This document shows, piece by piece, positions 27,301 through 41,714 of a stretch of DNA of 64,000 nucleotides. This DNA comes from Centroberyx gerrardi. Taxonomy: Eukaryota; Chordata; Actinopteri; Beryciformes; Berycidae. The notes under the pieces are model-generated. The model was given only the letters and a program-made list of their open reading frames with translations. It made no database searches and was not told the DNA's origin. Each line of letters begins with the position of its first letter. Within the stretch, counting starts at the first letter, position 1. The stretch spans positions 19,380,049-19,444,048 of the forward strand of contig NC_136004.1 in the NCBI RefSeq assembly GCF_048128805.1. The letters are read 5' to 3'. The translations under genes were made by a program, and so were the position numbers.

Positions 27301-27813
27301 TCTGGTCTTACAGTGTGTGTGTTTTTCTCCTCTGTTAGGTTTGTGACCTTAACTCCTGGAGATGTGTTCCTGACAGGCACTCCTCCAGGTGTGGGTGTGT
27401 TCAGAAAGCCACCTGTCTTCCTCAAGGTGATTTCATACTTCTGACAAAAGTGATCAGGGCACAACTATTACATCACGTAGAACCACTTTGCACTGGCGTA
27501 TTGTCCTTAGCTACAGCTCAAACCCAGTTTAAACCTTCTCTTTACGCAAAAGGACTTAATGGCTGCACTGTGTGTGATACACATTACATTGCACATAAAA
27601 GAAAAGCGATGCAGCATATGCCGTTATAAGCATTATGTATAGTCCTTAAAGGATCTGTAAATTATTTTGCTAGATGGGAAAGAAAGTGGTTCCATCTAAA
27701 GTGGAGAAAATGTGTTTTAATCAAGTGTTTGTTTTGTTTTTTCCCCTCAGAAAGGAGACATTGTGGAGTGCCAGATAGACCAAGTGGGCTCTATACTGAA
27801 CAAAGTGGTCTGA
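24042..27813 (+). CDS. fahd2a: Fumarylacetoacetate hydrolase domain-containing protein 2, complete
   Basis: This is a member of the FAH superfamily of metal-dependent hydrolases and decarboxylases acting on beta-keto-acid-type substrates. The physiological substrate of FAHD2 is not established. Coding exons are 24042-24304, 25131-25347, 25863-25922, 26023-26185, 26452-26560, 27339-27426 and 27751-27813, summing to 963 nt (320 aa; human FAHD2A is about 314). All junctions are GT-AG and in phase. The N terminus (about residues 1-35) is Arg/Ser/Leu-rich without acids, suggesting a mitochondrial presequence. The FAH domain contains [19 protein letters not shown], the acidic ligand cluster DWEVEL (Glu165, Glu167), NDVSARDWQ (Asp196) and [11 protein letters not shown]. 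It ends ILNKVV. Intron 1 carries a hAT MITE inside a CA repeat. Splicing of the leader exon is inferred. Confidence 0.96.
24309..24393. repeat. (CA)n microsatellite interrupted by a transposon insertion
   Basis: About 85 bp of CA repeat in fahd2a intron 1. The same repeat resumes at about 24937-24973, after the inserted MITE. Confidence 0.95.
24394..24936. mobile_element. hAT-type MITE (543 bp) inserted into a CA microsatellite
   Basis: The ends are CAGGGTTGGGGCCATTC and, inverted, CAGGGTTAAGGTCAATTC. The subterminal regions share long GGAATTGGAATT-type inverted repeats. CA repeat flanks both sides, so an 8-bp duplication of ACACACAC fits but cannot be proven. The element sits in fahd2a intron 1 and has no coding capacity. 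Confidence 0.8.
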
Positions 27814-28283
27814 CACCAAGACAGCTGGGAGGAAACTCCTCAGAACAATCCATGGAGGAATGTGATCGGTTAACTAAACTTACACTCAATCCAAAACCAT
27901 TGTTTTACATGATGAAACACATGTAAAAAAAAAAGATTTTCAGAAATATTAAAATGTTTTTTTTCCTGCCCGACTGCCGAAGTCGACTGGAGATATTTTA
28001 CAATATATGCTTTGTGATGAATGTTTAATTCATGTTTGCACAGTGATTATATGGCAGGAAAAGCGTGGTATTTTTAAATACCACACAATATAATTACATG
28101 ACTCATCATGATGTTTGCATTTCAACCCCCGCTATTTGGTCATCACCCCTGCAGTCTGCATCTCTTAAAATACCCTCCTTCAGCTGCCACCCACTCACGC
28201 TATACTGTTACAGTAGAAAGCATGTGAACCCACTGACTTTTTAAAAAATATAAAGTATATCCGATCATGTCTAATATAGATAT

Positions 28284-28289
28284 AATAAA
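28284..28289 (+). terminator. fahd2a: Candidate fahd2a polyadenylation signal
   Basis: AATAAA about 470 bp after the stop codon. No earlier canonical signal was seen. Confidence 0.5.
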
Positions 28290-28299
28290 TTCTATAAAA

Positions 28300-29230
28300 A
28301 ACTTTGTGTCTACTCAGTTAGAAAGTTAAAACGCTCCCTCTTGCAGAAAAAGTAAGCAGAGTTTCAGTAATGGGGAGAATCCATCAAAAGAAACAGCAAA
28401 ATGTTAATTTGTCCCTTACATTGCCTGGGAGGAATTCTTCATAATTATTTCAACCTGGGCTTTAAGTCATGTACAGCTCACTGAACTTTCATTGAAATCA
28501 CTGAGGAGATTACCGGAGGAGAAACTACTGACTGACCATCTATATTTTCAAGCAGAGTGACGAGGTGACATTTTGTACCTGGGTAATGGTTTAATCATTG
28601 AGTTAGTGACTAAATCAATCAATCACACTATACCAAAACACTGAAACTAGGGCCACAGCATTATGTGTAATTATGAAATATTTTGACTCAAAATGAGGCA
28701 AAACTCATCAAACTGGCATGGTAGTAAAAACACTTGTCTAAATGTAAAGAAGGAGTAAGGGATGTATGTGTGAATAGTGTTGAGGATGGATGAATGGTGC
28801 AGTACGTGCAGTTCAACACTGGGTGGCACTAGTGTTTCATGGTAGATGAGCGCCAAACAACTACGGCTTTAGTTGGTCCTCGAGTTCGGGGGAAAAACAG
28901 CCGCACCGACTCCTCACTGTACAAACAGACTGCTGTAAATTCCCAAATATTATGCCTGCCAGAGAAAGCTCTTCTCTTCAAAACGAGGCATTGATTTCTC
29001 TCTGCGTCTCGGTGTCAAAAGGTCTTCCCTGAACGCACGGGGTCTCCTGAGGTCTGACTCAGCACTGGCAGGGCTTCACTCAGGAGGAGGGCTCCTCCGA
29101 ATGATGAGTGGCTTGGAAAAAAAACACGTCTGTTCAGAGTGGGAAGAATATGCTGGTATAAAGTTTCTTAGTCTTTTTACATGAGTCTTGCGATGTTAAT
29201 GATGAAATAAGCCAAAAAAAAATAAAAGAT
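28300..29230. other. Spacer between the convergent fahd2a and gpat2 genes
   Basis: No exon or repeat family is recognised. The sequence is AT-rich, with a moderately GC-rich patch around 28.9-29.1 kb. Confidence 0.45.
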
Positions 29231-29234
29231 ACTG

Positions 29235-29240
29235 TTTATT
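29235..29240 (-). terminator. gpat2: Candidate gpat2 polyadenylation signal
   Basis: AATAAA on the minus strand, about 430 bp past the gpat2 stop codon at 29671. Confidence 0.55.
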
Positions 29241-29670
29241 GTCGACATGAACATTTATCAAATTGTGAAAAACTACAATAAAAACATAAGAACTAAAAAA
29301 AATGTCCATGTAGTATACAAATTAAACTCTTCAAGTCTTCATTTCAACATAACCGAAGTCAAAACACAAGCTGTACAGAGCAGCAACTTAAATAAGTAGT
29401 CAACTGATTACAGGGACTTAATAATCCTTATCTCCTGTGGCTTTATGCTAATGCTATTGCTAAAGATAAACTAAAAATCAGCGTCCCATCACTGAAAACT
29501 CAAACTGCAATTAACCTTACGATGCAAGCATGCCGGCTCAATGTGCACCGTCCTTCGACTAAACAAAAGCTTCTCTGACACTTTAACAGAGGCTAGGTCA
29601 GATGTTGCAAACTAAGAATGCGTGGTCAAGGCCTTGAGTCGCACTGTTCAATTAAACATACAGTGTGCCA

Positions 29671-31484
29671 TTAGTTGTAGAGGTATTGTGAGATGAAGCG
29701 GTGCAGTTTCTGCCTGTTGTCGGCCAGCTGGAAGAGAAGACTGAGCCCCAGGGAGACGCCCCCCCTCTGCTGCTCCTCCACAAGGACCTGAGGACACAGA
29801 AACAGGACACAGTCAGGACACTCACGTCCAAAACGCTCTTTTTATTCAACAGCCTTTATTTAAACAGGGTAACATTCAGACAGCGGAGCGTTTCTTATCT
29901 TTAGCGGTGTGCTCTGTGTACAAGGGCAAAAAACCCCAAAAAACAAAACACTTGACATGAGAAAAGATAAAAACGAGACATTTCAAAACAAGAACACTTC
30001 AAAAAGACAAGACAAACAACAAACGCAGGTAAAGACGTTACAAAGAACCACAACATTGAACCACCTTATTCACTCAGTAAGGTCTGAAATAGGAGGGATG
30101 AGCGAGACAAACTTCAGATTGTACCGTCGTTTGCTCTATTTTCCAGGTGCATAAAAACCAGAAGCAGCTTTCCCTAATTCCCTTGTCACCTGTGGAACTT
30201 GTAAAGCAAAGCAGTCTTGACATTCTTGAATTCAAATCAGTTGTCAAATCTTACAGACAAGCGAGATATAATGACAGTTTCTTGTATAATAACCTTAATA
30301 AAAAAGTTAACAATGACCTCATGAGATCATTGTAGATATATAGGGCAATGATGCTCTATTTTTAAAGGCAGCGATTCCCAGCCCACAGAGTGACAGGAGA
30401 CAGTGATGCGTGTGGAGACTGTCTCTTTTTCTAACTTGCAGGGCTGAGTGAAAAGATGATACCAGTGTTTTTTTTTTTTAAGTTTGTGCCAATTGTCTAA
30501 GTTGCCCCTCTCCTTTACACAATTCCTTCTGGTGTCTGTACACAGTCAGCATAGTTGGAGATATCAGAGCTTGTTCCCTTACATTCAGAAAAAGCCATTT
30601 GCTGCCATTCATTTTTGTACAGTATGAAAAACAACTTCAACAAAATTGCCCGAGCTCGATAATCCATCATAGTAAACATGAAGCTTTCATTTGGTTTTTG
30701 TCAAAGTTTTTATTTTATTCTTTTGCTGTGCCAGAGTTTCCATATCAGGTCAATCACCTGACACAGACAGGCAGAAATGAAAGTCTCTGCCCGGAAATAA
30801 TCCCTCAAAAACATGTCGCCTTACAGAATTTACTGTCACATCCATTTGTTTTTATTTTGGGTGTCTTTGTTAGCAGGGACAGCAGTCAATTTCAAGCTAG
30901 GTTTCACACTGTAAAATTTGTAGCCTATTTTAAAAACGATGATAAACAAGTAAATGTTAAAATATCTACAGTAATAACATACGGCACGCATTGCAAAATG
31001 ACTGGGGGGAATGTGAACTAGATGTAGAAATGGGTTATAACTCTAAATAACATTAGTATTCTCCTTTAAAGAGCAGGGCTGCAGCGTCCATGTAAATTAC
31101 ACTGCCACAGTGGAGAGAATAAGGATGAGTGCTGACAGGACCTTCCTTTTCCTCTTTCTAATTTAAATCACTTGTGTCCTTGGCCCACTGAATTCTCTTT
31201 ATAGCTTGACATTTCTCCCTCAAACAAGGACTGAATTTCTCACTTAATGCATCAATATTAGGTTGGCTGTTCAGGTTGAGCTCGGGCTCAAGAATATTGT
31301 TGAAAAATGTTATTAGCTATTTATAATCAGTGAATTATTCACTATGTGGGGCTTTAGTTGGATTTAGGCTCAACTGGGTACAGATACACGTTTGAACTGA
31401 ATTTTTTTTCAGTTCAGTATTTTTTTTGGGCCTCAACTTTCAGTCCCAAGTCAACCTTGAATTCTCTACAGCGAGACAGATTTA

Positions 31485-31525
<41 letters not shown>

Positions 31526-34500
31526 CCTGTCACTCACCCCCAGGTCTATTAGTGTTCTAACTGCGGTGCGTGCAGCCTCCTCCGAGCAGCTCTCTGTGAG
31601 ATATGGCACAAAGACGCACATGAATCAAAAGAACACACAGATATCCAATATAGAAAAAACAGGTCGGTATAACAGAACAAAGCCATTACCAGAGGGATTG
31701 ATGTCATTTTTTTTAATACTGTGTATTATTGAAGGGTGTCATTTGGGTAATTTCTGGTTGTCTTATATGAGGAGAGAAAGACAGCATGAGATTTGAGTCT
31801 GATAAAGACTGAATCAGTGGGAAGAGGCATAATGCTGGGCTTTTAAAGTCGGGGTGCTGAGAAATCTGTGTGTGTGTGTGTGTGTGTGAATGTGAATATG
31901 AGTATGAGTGGTGGGTGGGGATGCGGCGTTGTTCTCACCATAGTGCTGTTTGTTCTTATCCGCTGTGTCACATAGATGGGCGTGTATCTGAGCGACACAC
32001 TGCGCCTCTGCAGGGGGAAAAAACACCGAAATGGAGCCAATTATTCCACTCAAAGGGAGGTGGGGATGCAAACTCAGTCTACCAAGATATTATATGGAGT
32101 GCTCTTGGTTTAATGACAATGCTAACAAATACTCATGACAGGTGGGTGAGTCAGCAGGTCATAGCAGATGGGGAAATGGCTCAGGGCGAAACATGAATAT
32201 CAAAGACATGGAACTGTGATAAACATTCATGATGACTTGGTATTATCATGAACTGCACAAGCTATTCTGGCACTTTTCTCAATAGGAATCTGTCATCTAC
32301 AGATTAGACTATACATTCCCTCACATCCCACCACACACACACACACACACACACACAGTTTATGCTAACGTTTATGCTAAAGACAAGAGAATGCCTCCTT
32401 CTATCCCTTAACAGACACTAACAACACAACTAATGAACATCACAATATTGATCATGGAGCAATATGGATCATAAGCATTGTGCCTTAGACACACACACAC
32501 CTGGCAGAGGTGTGTGTAGGAGGTCCAGGCCCTCCGTGGTCCAACACAGTGCCCTCAGATGGCCAGCCAGCATACTGCAGAGGAAGAAGAGCATCTCTGG
32601 ACACTGGGTTGGCTGGCTCAACTAGAAAAGGAGACAGAAATGACTGAAACTGGAGGAGGAGTGGACAGAAAAAGCAAAATAAGAATGGAGGGGTTTGCAG
32701 GAATGAAAGAGCATTTTTAAAGGATTATTTTCATGTAAACTGAAACTTGTGAGAACAGTGGAAAATGGTAGGGAAGATGGGAGAGAGAAGACGACGGCAC
32801 ATGCCAAAGGCTGACAGATGTTAGATGTATGGCCATTATATTGCCAATACATGGTATGTGTCACTGAGCCACTGTTTATGTGTTGGCTGGGTGTTTCTGT
32901 GTGCATGTCTCCTCAGCAGTGGTGGTTGGTGACACAGGCGATGTAGAGGAGGTGGACAAAATAACCGGAACACCTAACAATATATGAAAATCAAGTACCT
33001 AAAAGTGCTTCAGTCCTCCTTGGAAAGCTGTCATACAAGTCCTGAACTACTGTGTGTACCAAGATACTTCAAGAAGTAAAGCCTCCAGTTCTTTGACGCA
33101 TGAAGGAGAGGTGGAAATCTACTTAACACTCCAGAACTTCCCATAAAAGTTCAATAACATTCACATCTGGCGAGTAGGGAGGTCATGGACGACGTTGAAA
33201 GTGACATCATTCCGGCGTTCATGAAACCTCTCTTATCATCTTTAATTATTATCATTATCATTATCACCTTGTAATATGGGAACATGTGGGAGCAGTGTTT
33301 GCACCGTAAAGTGCAGCTGCTTCTGTAAAATGGCCTCATATTTCTTGGTCGTTAAATGACCGTGCAGAGCAATCATCCAATGTAATGAGTCCCACCAAAT
33401 GGCCGCCCATATTATTACAGCATGTTGAACAGTTTGCAACAGACATCGTGGGCTGAAGGCATCCTTTGGCTGTCTCCAAGCGTAAAACTCATCCAGATGG
33501 AGGAAAAAGGGTGAAATAAAACTCATCAGACCGAATTACTTTTTACTATCACTTTTTTTTGCTCAGGGGTTTTTGTGCTGCTCACACAAAGACATGCGTC
33601 TTTATGCATTGGCTTCGGATACAAAGGGTTTCCAAATTGCAGCTCTGCCACAAATACCAGGTCTGTGAAGCTCACAGTGTAGTTTTGTTGAGATGGTTTC
33701 ACAGAGGTGTTGATTCAATTCTGTGGTCATTTTCCAGGCTATTGTTTTGTGGTTGCTATGAACTAGGCTGCAATGAATATTCAAATGAATTTAAAAAAAC
33801 TCATTTAGTTTTGTGGTTGCTATGAAAGGAGCTGCAATGCAATTTTATGTATTCATTTATTTATCTACTTATTTATGCATTTAACATTTGGAAAAGCTTA
33901 ATGCTTTTGGTTTATTGGGCTATCATATTCAGTTGACAGATTACACTGTAAGAAACCTTTGTGCATTGGTCAAAAATGTGACAAAAAACGTGACAAAATG
34001 TGATTTTTTTTTAATACATTCGATATGTTGGAAAGAGTGTGTTCTTGCACCTCACGTTGCTTTGAAAACTCACATCATTCTTTTAAAGCTGACATACAAC
34101 TAATTGGAATTCAAGTTAATATGACTCATCTGTGTAGGCGCTTTTGTAATGATTTATTTACTTCAAAGTAGGTTAGTTCAAAGTCCTTTTTCATGTGGTG
34201 TTTCTCTCATTTTTTACGCCCCCTGTAGGCAGCCACCTATGGTGCCGTGTAGCTCGGGGTAGCATGGGATTTTTTTTTAATTTTTAAAATTGTTATGATG
34301 TTTTTTTCCCCTCAAACAAGCTCAGGCGCCCTTATCCCTGTAGCTCAGTGCTTCTCAACATGGGATCCGGGGACCACCAGGGGTCCTTGAGGAGGTTCCA
34401 GGAAATTGGTGAATTGTTAAACTTCAGCATTATTTAATTTACAAGAAGTTATCACAATTCACTGTTATCTCTCTACCTACAATACAGATAGTCATGGAAT

Positions 34501-37500
34501 TCTGGACAAAATCATATCTAACAATTAAAATATTCTCAGATTTTGGTCTGAGAGATAAAATCTCATCAAATGGGGGTCCGTGGCTCTAATGTGGACTAAA
34601 TTAGGGGTCCTTGATATGAAAAAGGTTGAGAATCACTGCTGTAGTCTATAGCAGGCTAAGGAGCCACGGGGCACCAACAATGCCGAGACGACTGCTCTTC
34701 TGTACCTTGTAGGAATGTGAGTCCGGCTCCTCACAGTCGGAGTCGCTGTGATACGGGTCGTCAGTGGTGCTCCAGGACAGAGTGCCCTGCTTCTTCCAGA
34801 AATCACAGATAGGAACGTCCCTGGGAACCTACACAGCATGGAGGGGAGAACGGACGGAGCAGGGAAAATAAGGAGGAAGGGAGGACAAAGAAGTCAAACA
34901 AACATACAGTATATCAGACTGTAACCATTTCTATCTGGTGATTGTGAATCCTGCCGCAATTTATTATAAAAAAGTGACACTTACTCTTAGAAAATAATTG
35001 GTGGCACCAAATTAAAACAAATAATGCTGCTGAATATTGGATAACTTAAGGTGTTGGTTGACAAAATTATAACACTTTTACAGACCAGATTCTATAAATG
35101 TTGAATGAACTTCACGTTTTAAGAAAGGACAAACTCTCCAGTTAGAACAATTACAGATTAGTAATCCACAGCAATTTTGGAGGGAAATAAATAAATTGGG
35201 TCCAAAAAAGAGCAAGCTGATTCCAATGTAGATCCTAATGGAAAATGGTGAATCTTCATTTGAGACTGAACAGATATTAAAGAAGTGGGATTATAGTAAT
35301 TTGTATGCATGTAGTAGTAGTCCTCTATTTAATGGTCAATTCTTAAATGAAATCTGTAAATTAAAATGTGAGCTTGAAAAGGGGATGGGTAATACAGCAT
35401 ATCGCCTAAACCATATGCTGAATAGTGAGATCACACTAGAGGAGGTGCAGAGGGTAGTAGATAGAGCTAAACTAAATAAAGCTGTGGGTGTTGAGGACCT
35501 CCCTAATGAGGTCCTTAAAACTCCTAATATGTTGAATATTTTACATTGTCTATGTCAAACGTGCTTTCACAATGGTATTATTCCGTCTGTGTGGAATAAA
35601 TCCATAATAAACCCATCCCTAAATCTGCAAAAGCCGACCCTAGAGTTCCATTAAATTACAGAGGTATCAGCTTGATCAGTACAGTTTATAAATTGTATTC
35701 AGGTGTCCTTAATAATAGACTTAATAATTACTTAGAGTTTCATGGAGTGTTGGTGGATGAGCAGAATGGTTTTAGGAAAAACAGGGCATGTATTGATCAT
35801 ATTTATGCCATATCCTCTGTGGTGAGAGCTAGACTACACGAGGGGTAAAAACACATTTGCTTGTTTTGTTGATTTCAAGAAAGCCTTTGATTGGATCAAT
35901 AGAGATCGTTTGGAGTATAAGTTAATTTGCTCTGGTATTGATGGTAAATTTTATAATGCCATCAAAGCTTTGTACAATGCCCCAGTTGCATGTTTGCAGT
36001 TAAATATTTTCAGGACTGGCTGGTTTCCTACTCCATTTGGGGTGAAGGAGGGAGATGTGTTCTCCCCCACTTTATTTGCCCTTTATGTAAATGACTTAGC
36101 TCAAGAAATCAAGCAGGCTGATCTAGGTATATCGATTGACAATATGAACTTAAGTATTCTGTTGTATGCTGATGACATTTTGTTGGTTGCCGAGAAATAG
36201 TTTAATTTACAAAAAATGGTGAATATTATGAGTTTATGGTGCAGTAAATGGAGACTTGCTATTAACAGTGAAAAAAACACAGATTATACATTTTAGAAAG
36301 CAATGTGAACAGCAGAGCAACCATATATTTCAGTTTGGATCAATGCCCTTAAAGTACACCACTTCTTATAAATATCTTGGTTTTGTCTTTAATGAAAACA
36401 CATAAGCTTTTCAGAAGGAAGAAAAGCATTGGCAGAGTCAGCAGGAAGAGCGTTAGGGTCTGTGATGAATAAAATGAAACTGTGTTCTGACCTTGGCTTT
36501 TCAACATTTTCAAAACTTTATGATTCAATGGTTAGCGCAATTTTATTTTATGCTGCAGGAGTGCGCGGTTTTGAGGATGCCCCTGACTGTAATGCTATCC
36601 AGAGTCGAGCCATGAGGTGCTTTCTTGGGGTGCTTAAATATACTGCAAAGGGGGCTATTGAAGGGGACATGGGATGGGAGTCATGTCTTGTAAAGCAGAG
36701 ATGTGAAATAGTTCGGCTGTGGAACCGCCTTGTCCAATTGCCAGAGGAAAGGCTGACCAAAAAGATCTTTAATTGGGACAGAGCACACAGTTATCCTTGG
36801 TCAAGAGAGGTTTCTGCAATATTTTCTCTTTCTGATTTACATATAATCTTCAGGAACAATTTGCAGTGTAATATAAATATAGTCAAACAAAAACTGCTAA
36901 AGATCCATAAGGAACAATGGAAGGTGGAGATTTGGAAGAAGCCAAAGCTCAGAAACTACGTTCAAATTAAAGAAGATTACTTCACAGAACCTTATATAAC
37001 ATTTAATTTAAAGAGAGGGCAGAGGTCCTTATGTGCTCAGTTAAGAACTGGTACCTTACCACTGGCAATTGAGGTAGGCAGATATAAAGGTATTCCTGAA
37101 GAGCTGCGTTTATGTGTTTTTTGTGATCTTGGTGTTGTTGAGGATGAATTTCATTTTGTGTTTCACTGCCCCATGTACAGTGATATGAGGAATCATCTAT
37201 TTGAAAAAATTCAGTTGAAAAACCCTGATTTGTTTTGGTTGTCTGAAGGTGATATGTTGAGTTGGCTCTTTAATGAGGAGATTTTTGTCTTAGCAAAATT
37301 TATAGAAAATGCATGGCAACTAAGACAGAGAACACTGTATCCAACATAATAGGACATTTATGTCATGGAAATTGAATGTTTTTGAAATGTTCTCCTTTTG
37401 AATTTGTGGAACTGTATATTACGATTTGTCATGTGGCCATCCTGGCTGTTGATGCTGTCTAGTGTCTTGTAAGCCTATGTGGGCTGGGCACCATCAATGG

Positions 37501-37522
37501 TGCAGGACACTCAAATAAACAC

Positions 37523-37554
<32 letters not shown>

Positions 37555-38094
37555 GGCAACGGAATTTTCCAAAACAGATATATAGTGTTTTGAAGTAGAA
37601 CTCTGTATGTTTTGACAATGTTGTGTAAGTTTATCTTACTTCTTCCATGATCAGGATGCCGCAGCGTACCAGACTGTCCACTGCATCCAAAGCAAAACTC
37701 TGAGAGGACTGACAGGGCTTGGGAGGGAGACAGGAAGAGAGGGAGAGAGAGGGACTGGGTAAGTTCAATGGTAAAGCAAAGTTAGAGAGGCAGACAGCTT
37801 CAACCCATCACATATCTAAGAACTGCAGTGGGGGGCAGCTGGCAGGCGGCATAAGATGCATGGTAGAGATGTAGTTGAGATCAGAGAGGGAGAATGAGAG
37901 ATGGCCGGCAGGGGGATGAGAACAGAAAAATATATTTTTTTAGTGAGGAATGGGGAGAGAAACAGAGCCGCGAGAGACAAGAAAGAGCAACCAATGAAGT
38001 GAGAGGTGAGCAAAGGGAGAAAAGAAAAGAATAGTATTTCTGGCTCTGATTAAGAGCCATTGAAGTCAGGTAGATGGAACACATACATACTCAG

Positions 38095-38127
<33 letters not shown>

Positions 38128-38222
38128 TCAAAACCTCTCTCTGCCCGAGATAGAGGCAGTGGGGTAGGATGAATGGCTGTTCGGGTCCATTAAACATCCA
38201 TTGAATGAGACGCACTCTATGG

Positions 38223-38253
<31 letters not shown>

Positions 38254-40596
38254 CCACTGGCATAAAGCCTGGAGGCAAGAGATGGCAGAGCTGCAGGGCT
38301 CTCTCAGTCAGCTCAGACTGACAGAGCACCACGTCAAACTCCATGTCTCCTCTGACTTGCTCGCCCTCCACCCCGTCGCTCCGCACCCTGCTGCTGACGC
38401 CGCTGCCGGCCACCTCGCACAGCATGGCTGACACCGCACATGCTGAGGAAACACACACACACACAACACACATTAAAACAATACAGCCACTACTATGTGG
38501 GAGATTGGTCGACTTGTCAACTTAGCTGATAAGTGATGGCACCAAAATCATCAGTGTGTCCCCGGTAGATCGTTCACTCAGGTGCCTCATGCCAACACTT
38601 CAGCATATGTTGAGTGATAATAGGCGACTTTTAGAAGCTTTTAGAAAGTTGTTACCTCCAACGGCGAAGTAAAAATGATGTCATGTTTTCAACCCTGTCT
38701 GTCTTTTTGTCTGTTTGTTTGCAAGATATTTCAAAAAGTTCTGAATGAATTTGGCTGAAATTTGGTAGACTGATCGCACTTGGCCAAATCAGTTGATTTG
38801 ATTTTGGTGATGATTTCTGCCATTACACAAAGACAACTGATAAACAAACATGAACCGGTACAGAGGCTGCAGCTTTGCAAGTTGGAGAATTGTTCAGCGT
38901 TGGCGGAGGTTTGAATTCTACCAAGTGCCTTCCTGCTGTATCATATTTCATATAAATTCGACTGATCCACAAGAATCTGCCAGATTTAGCTGCTATCATT
39001 AAAAATATACTTAGCATTTAACTTTAGAGCTGCTACAAGTTCTCATTTTCTTCATTTTGAGATAATGCTAGTTGCCTATGATCACTCACCATAGTGTATG
39101 CTGAAATGTTAACATGGAGCACTGGACCAAATGCTTAATGTGTAAGCCGACAATCTCCCAAACAGGACAAGCTCCCCAAAACTTGGTCTATTCCTTTAAT
39201 GACTTCTCTTGATACTACACTGGCTTATGCAGGTGTTAAACTAATAAGGGTCGTGACATTGATCTGTATAATCATATTAATAATGTGATATTTTATTCAT
39301 GCCCGTCTGGAAATTTTCTTTTCGCCTGCCCCCCTCCACAGGGAGGTCAAAGCACAGAGTGAGCCACAGATTAACGCCCTTGGAGCTGCCTGATTTCCCT
39401 GGATAATACGCTAGCTGGTATTTGACGAATAGTGGTTTTGACGTCAATCCCTATGTGTCATATGTATTGACACAATAGGAAATGGATAGACAATAAGCAA
39501 CAGGAACTGAGAAAACAAACACCTCCAACAGCTAAAAGGGATCTGCGCTGCCGCTGGTGACCTGGCTCTGGCTCTGGCTCTGTTTCTCATTATGTGCAAC
39601 GGAAATTATGTGCTGTTGAACATAGCCAACAGCGCTCAAAGCTTGGCATGTTTTTAACACTCAGAGTATCAAGTGCTGAAACTTAAAATATTCATGTTTC
39701 CATAGTCATATGCCAACAGCAGTAGCCACAGCCAACGCCTCCCACAAACATCCGTCTGGCGCTGCTAGCTGAAAAAAAGGTGCCTGGAGGACACAGGGCC
39801 TAAGGATGATATTTAGGCTTGAATGTAGGAAAGGACAGTCTGCTACACATACACATGCATAGTTACTCACCACCAACAGCCTCCATTATAAAGGTGTGCG
39901 TGACAATCTGGGCGTGGAGGGAGAGGCTGAGTGTGGCAGCGAGGGAAGGACAGGGAGCAATAAAGGGGTCTTTCCTAGAAAGAGGAAGGGAGGGAGGCAT
40001 GGAACAAATGGAAGAAGGGACAGAAACGGAGACAGAGGTTTCACTGAAAGGGAAATTGTATTTTTGCGAAGAAAAACAGTTTTGCTCTTTACTTCGTATC
40101 AGTCTTCTCTCACTTTTTCTATTCTCGCAAAAAGAAACCCAACCTGGAAGGCGCGGCAGCGATGGAGAGGTGAGGGGCGAGCAGCGTCAGAGAATAGTAG
40201 ACCACTTCTACCAAACTTCCCCCAAAGCCCACATCTTTGTTCCTGAACAAGACTTCCTCTGTCAGCCAGGCCACATCACGACACAGGGCAGACGCACACA
40301 CACCCTGGGAGGGGAGCGGGGGAGTGGAGGAGAGGGACAGATAAGGAGAAATTTCATTCCAAAATCAGATGTACGCAATAACCACCCAGCGACATTAGAT
40401 AGAGACTAGAGAGTATGACTCAGAAAATCACTGCCACACTAATAATCTACCACAGAAACCAATTCAGTTTATGAGCATATTGGAGTATTGATGGGTCCTT
40501 AGTGGGGCAAAGGAGGATTCGACACTGTAACGGCACCATGGGGAAACCTTGCTTGGAAGACACTAACACACACACAGACACAAACACACAAACACA

Positions 40597-40636
<40 letters not shown>

Positions 40637-40732
40637 GACAGTGCATGTACCTTGCGGTGTCTGTGCAGCAAAAGACTAGACACCAGACCAGTGGACATCA
40701 CAGCTGTGCAGGAGGTTGCAGCTAGAAAAGAG

Positions 40733-40764
<32 letters not shown>

Positions 40765-41665
40765 TTATGCTGCACAGTTTGCATACGATTAGACTAATGG
40801 CTTATGAAGATTCATTTGTGATTCAGCAGAGGTACATAATCCTGGACTTACAGTAGAGGAGGTGGAGGATGAGGGCGATGCTGAGGTCTCTCTCTGGATG
40901 AGTTGGCTGGATCGGTTCAGGTGCATAAGTAGAAGGCAGGAGCCACGACATCATCCTCTGCCCAAATACAGAGTCAGCTCTTGAGAGAGAGAGGGGAGAT
41001 GAGGGGAGACGCGGAACGCAGGATGAATAAACTGAATGATAATTTCACTTTAAATCCTCTCTTCTAACTTATACCAGTTCACGAGGGATAGGATATAATT
41101 AGAGATAATTTTATTCCCCTAAATCAGTTCAAACAAATTATCCTCAGTCTTATGCAAGATGTGTGCTCCTGTTTCTGATCTAAATTTCTTTTTTATTGTA
41201 CATATTTTACAATTTTTGTATTGTCTACTGTATTGTATGTTTTATTGTGTGACCCCTGCTGCCATTTCTTGACCAGGTTTCCTTGGAAAAGAAATTTTGA
41301 ATCTCAATGGGACTTCCTGGTAAAATAAAGGCAAAATAAATAAAATAAATAAAGAAAAGAGCTGGATTCCGAGTGAACCCATTAATGCCCATTATAAGAG
41401 CTCAGTGGATGACTAATACCCTATTTCTGAGAAAGAAGGAAAATATGCATCTGGGAAAAAAAACACTCTATAGACTCAAGGGACAAGCCTGCAGTAGCTA
41501 TATCACCCAAAAATGGATGTGTGCATGATACAGTTTTTTGTGCTGCTTATCAGAGGCTGAGCTCAAGTGATAATGTATGTGAGTATTATTTATGTAGCTC
41601 AACTGTGAATCTTTGTGTATGTGTGTGTGTGTCTGTGTGTGTGTGTGTGTGAGAGAGAGTGTGAG

Positions 41666-41714
<49 letters not shown>

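Noticed and set aside
36429-37349. 306-aa plus-strand frame as a possible host gene inside gpat2
   Set aside because: It is the C-terminal part of the LINE protein, continuous in order with the RT fragments upstream and followed by the CAAT tail.
39819-40409. 196-aa plus-strand frame
   Set aside because: It overlaps two gpat2 coding exons on the opposite strand, whose phases fit the gene perfectly. The plus frame is a shadow.
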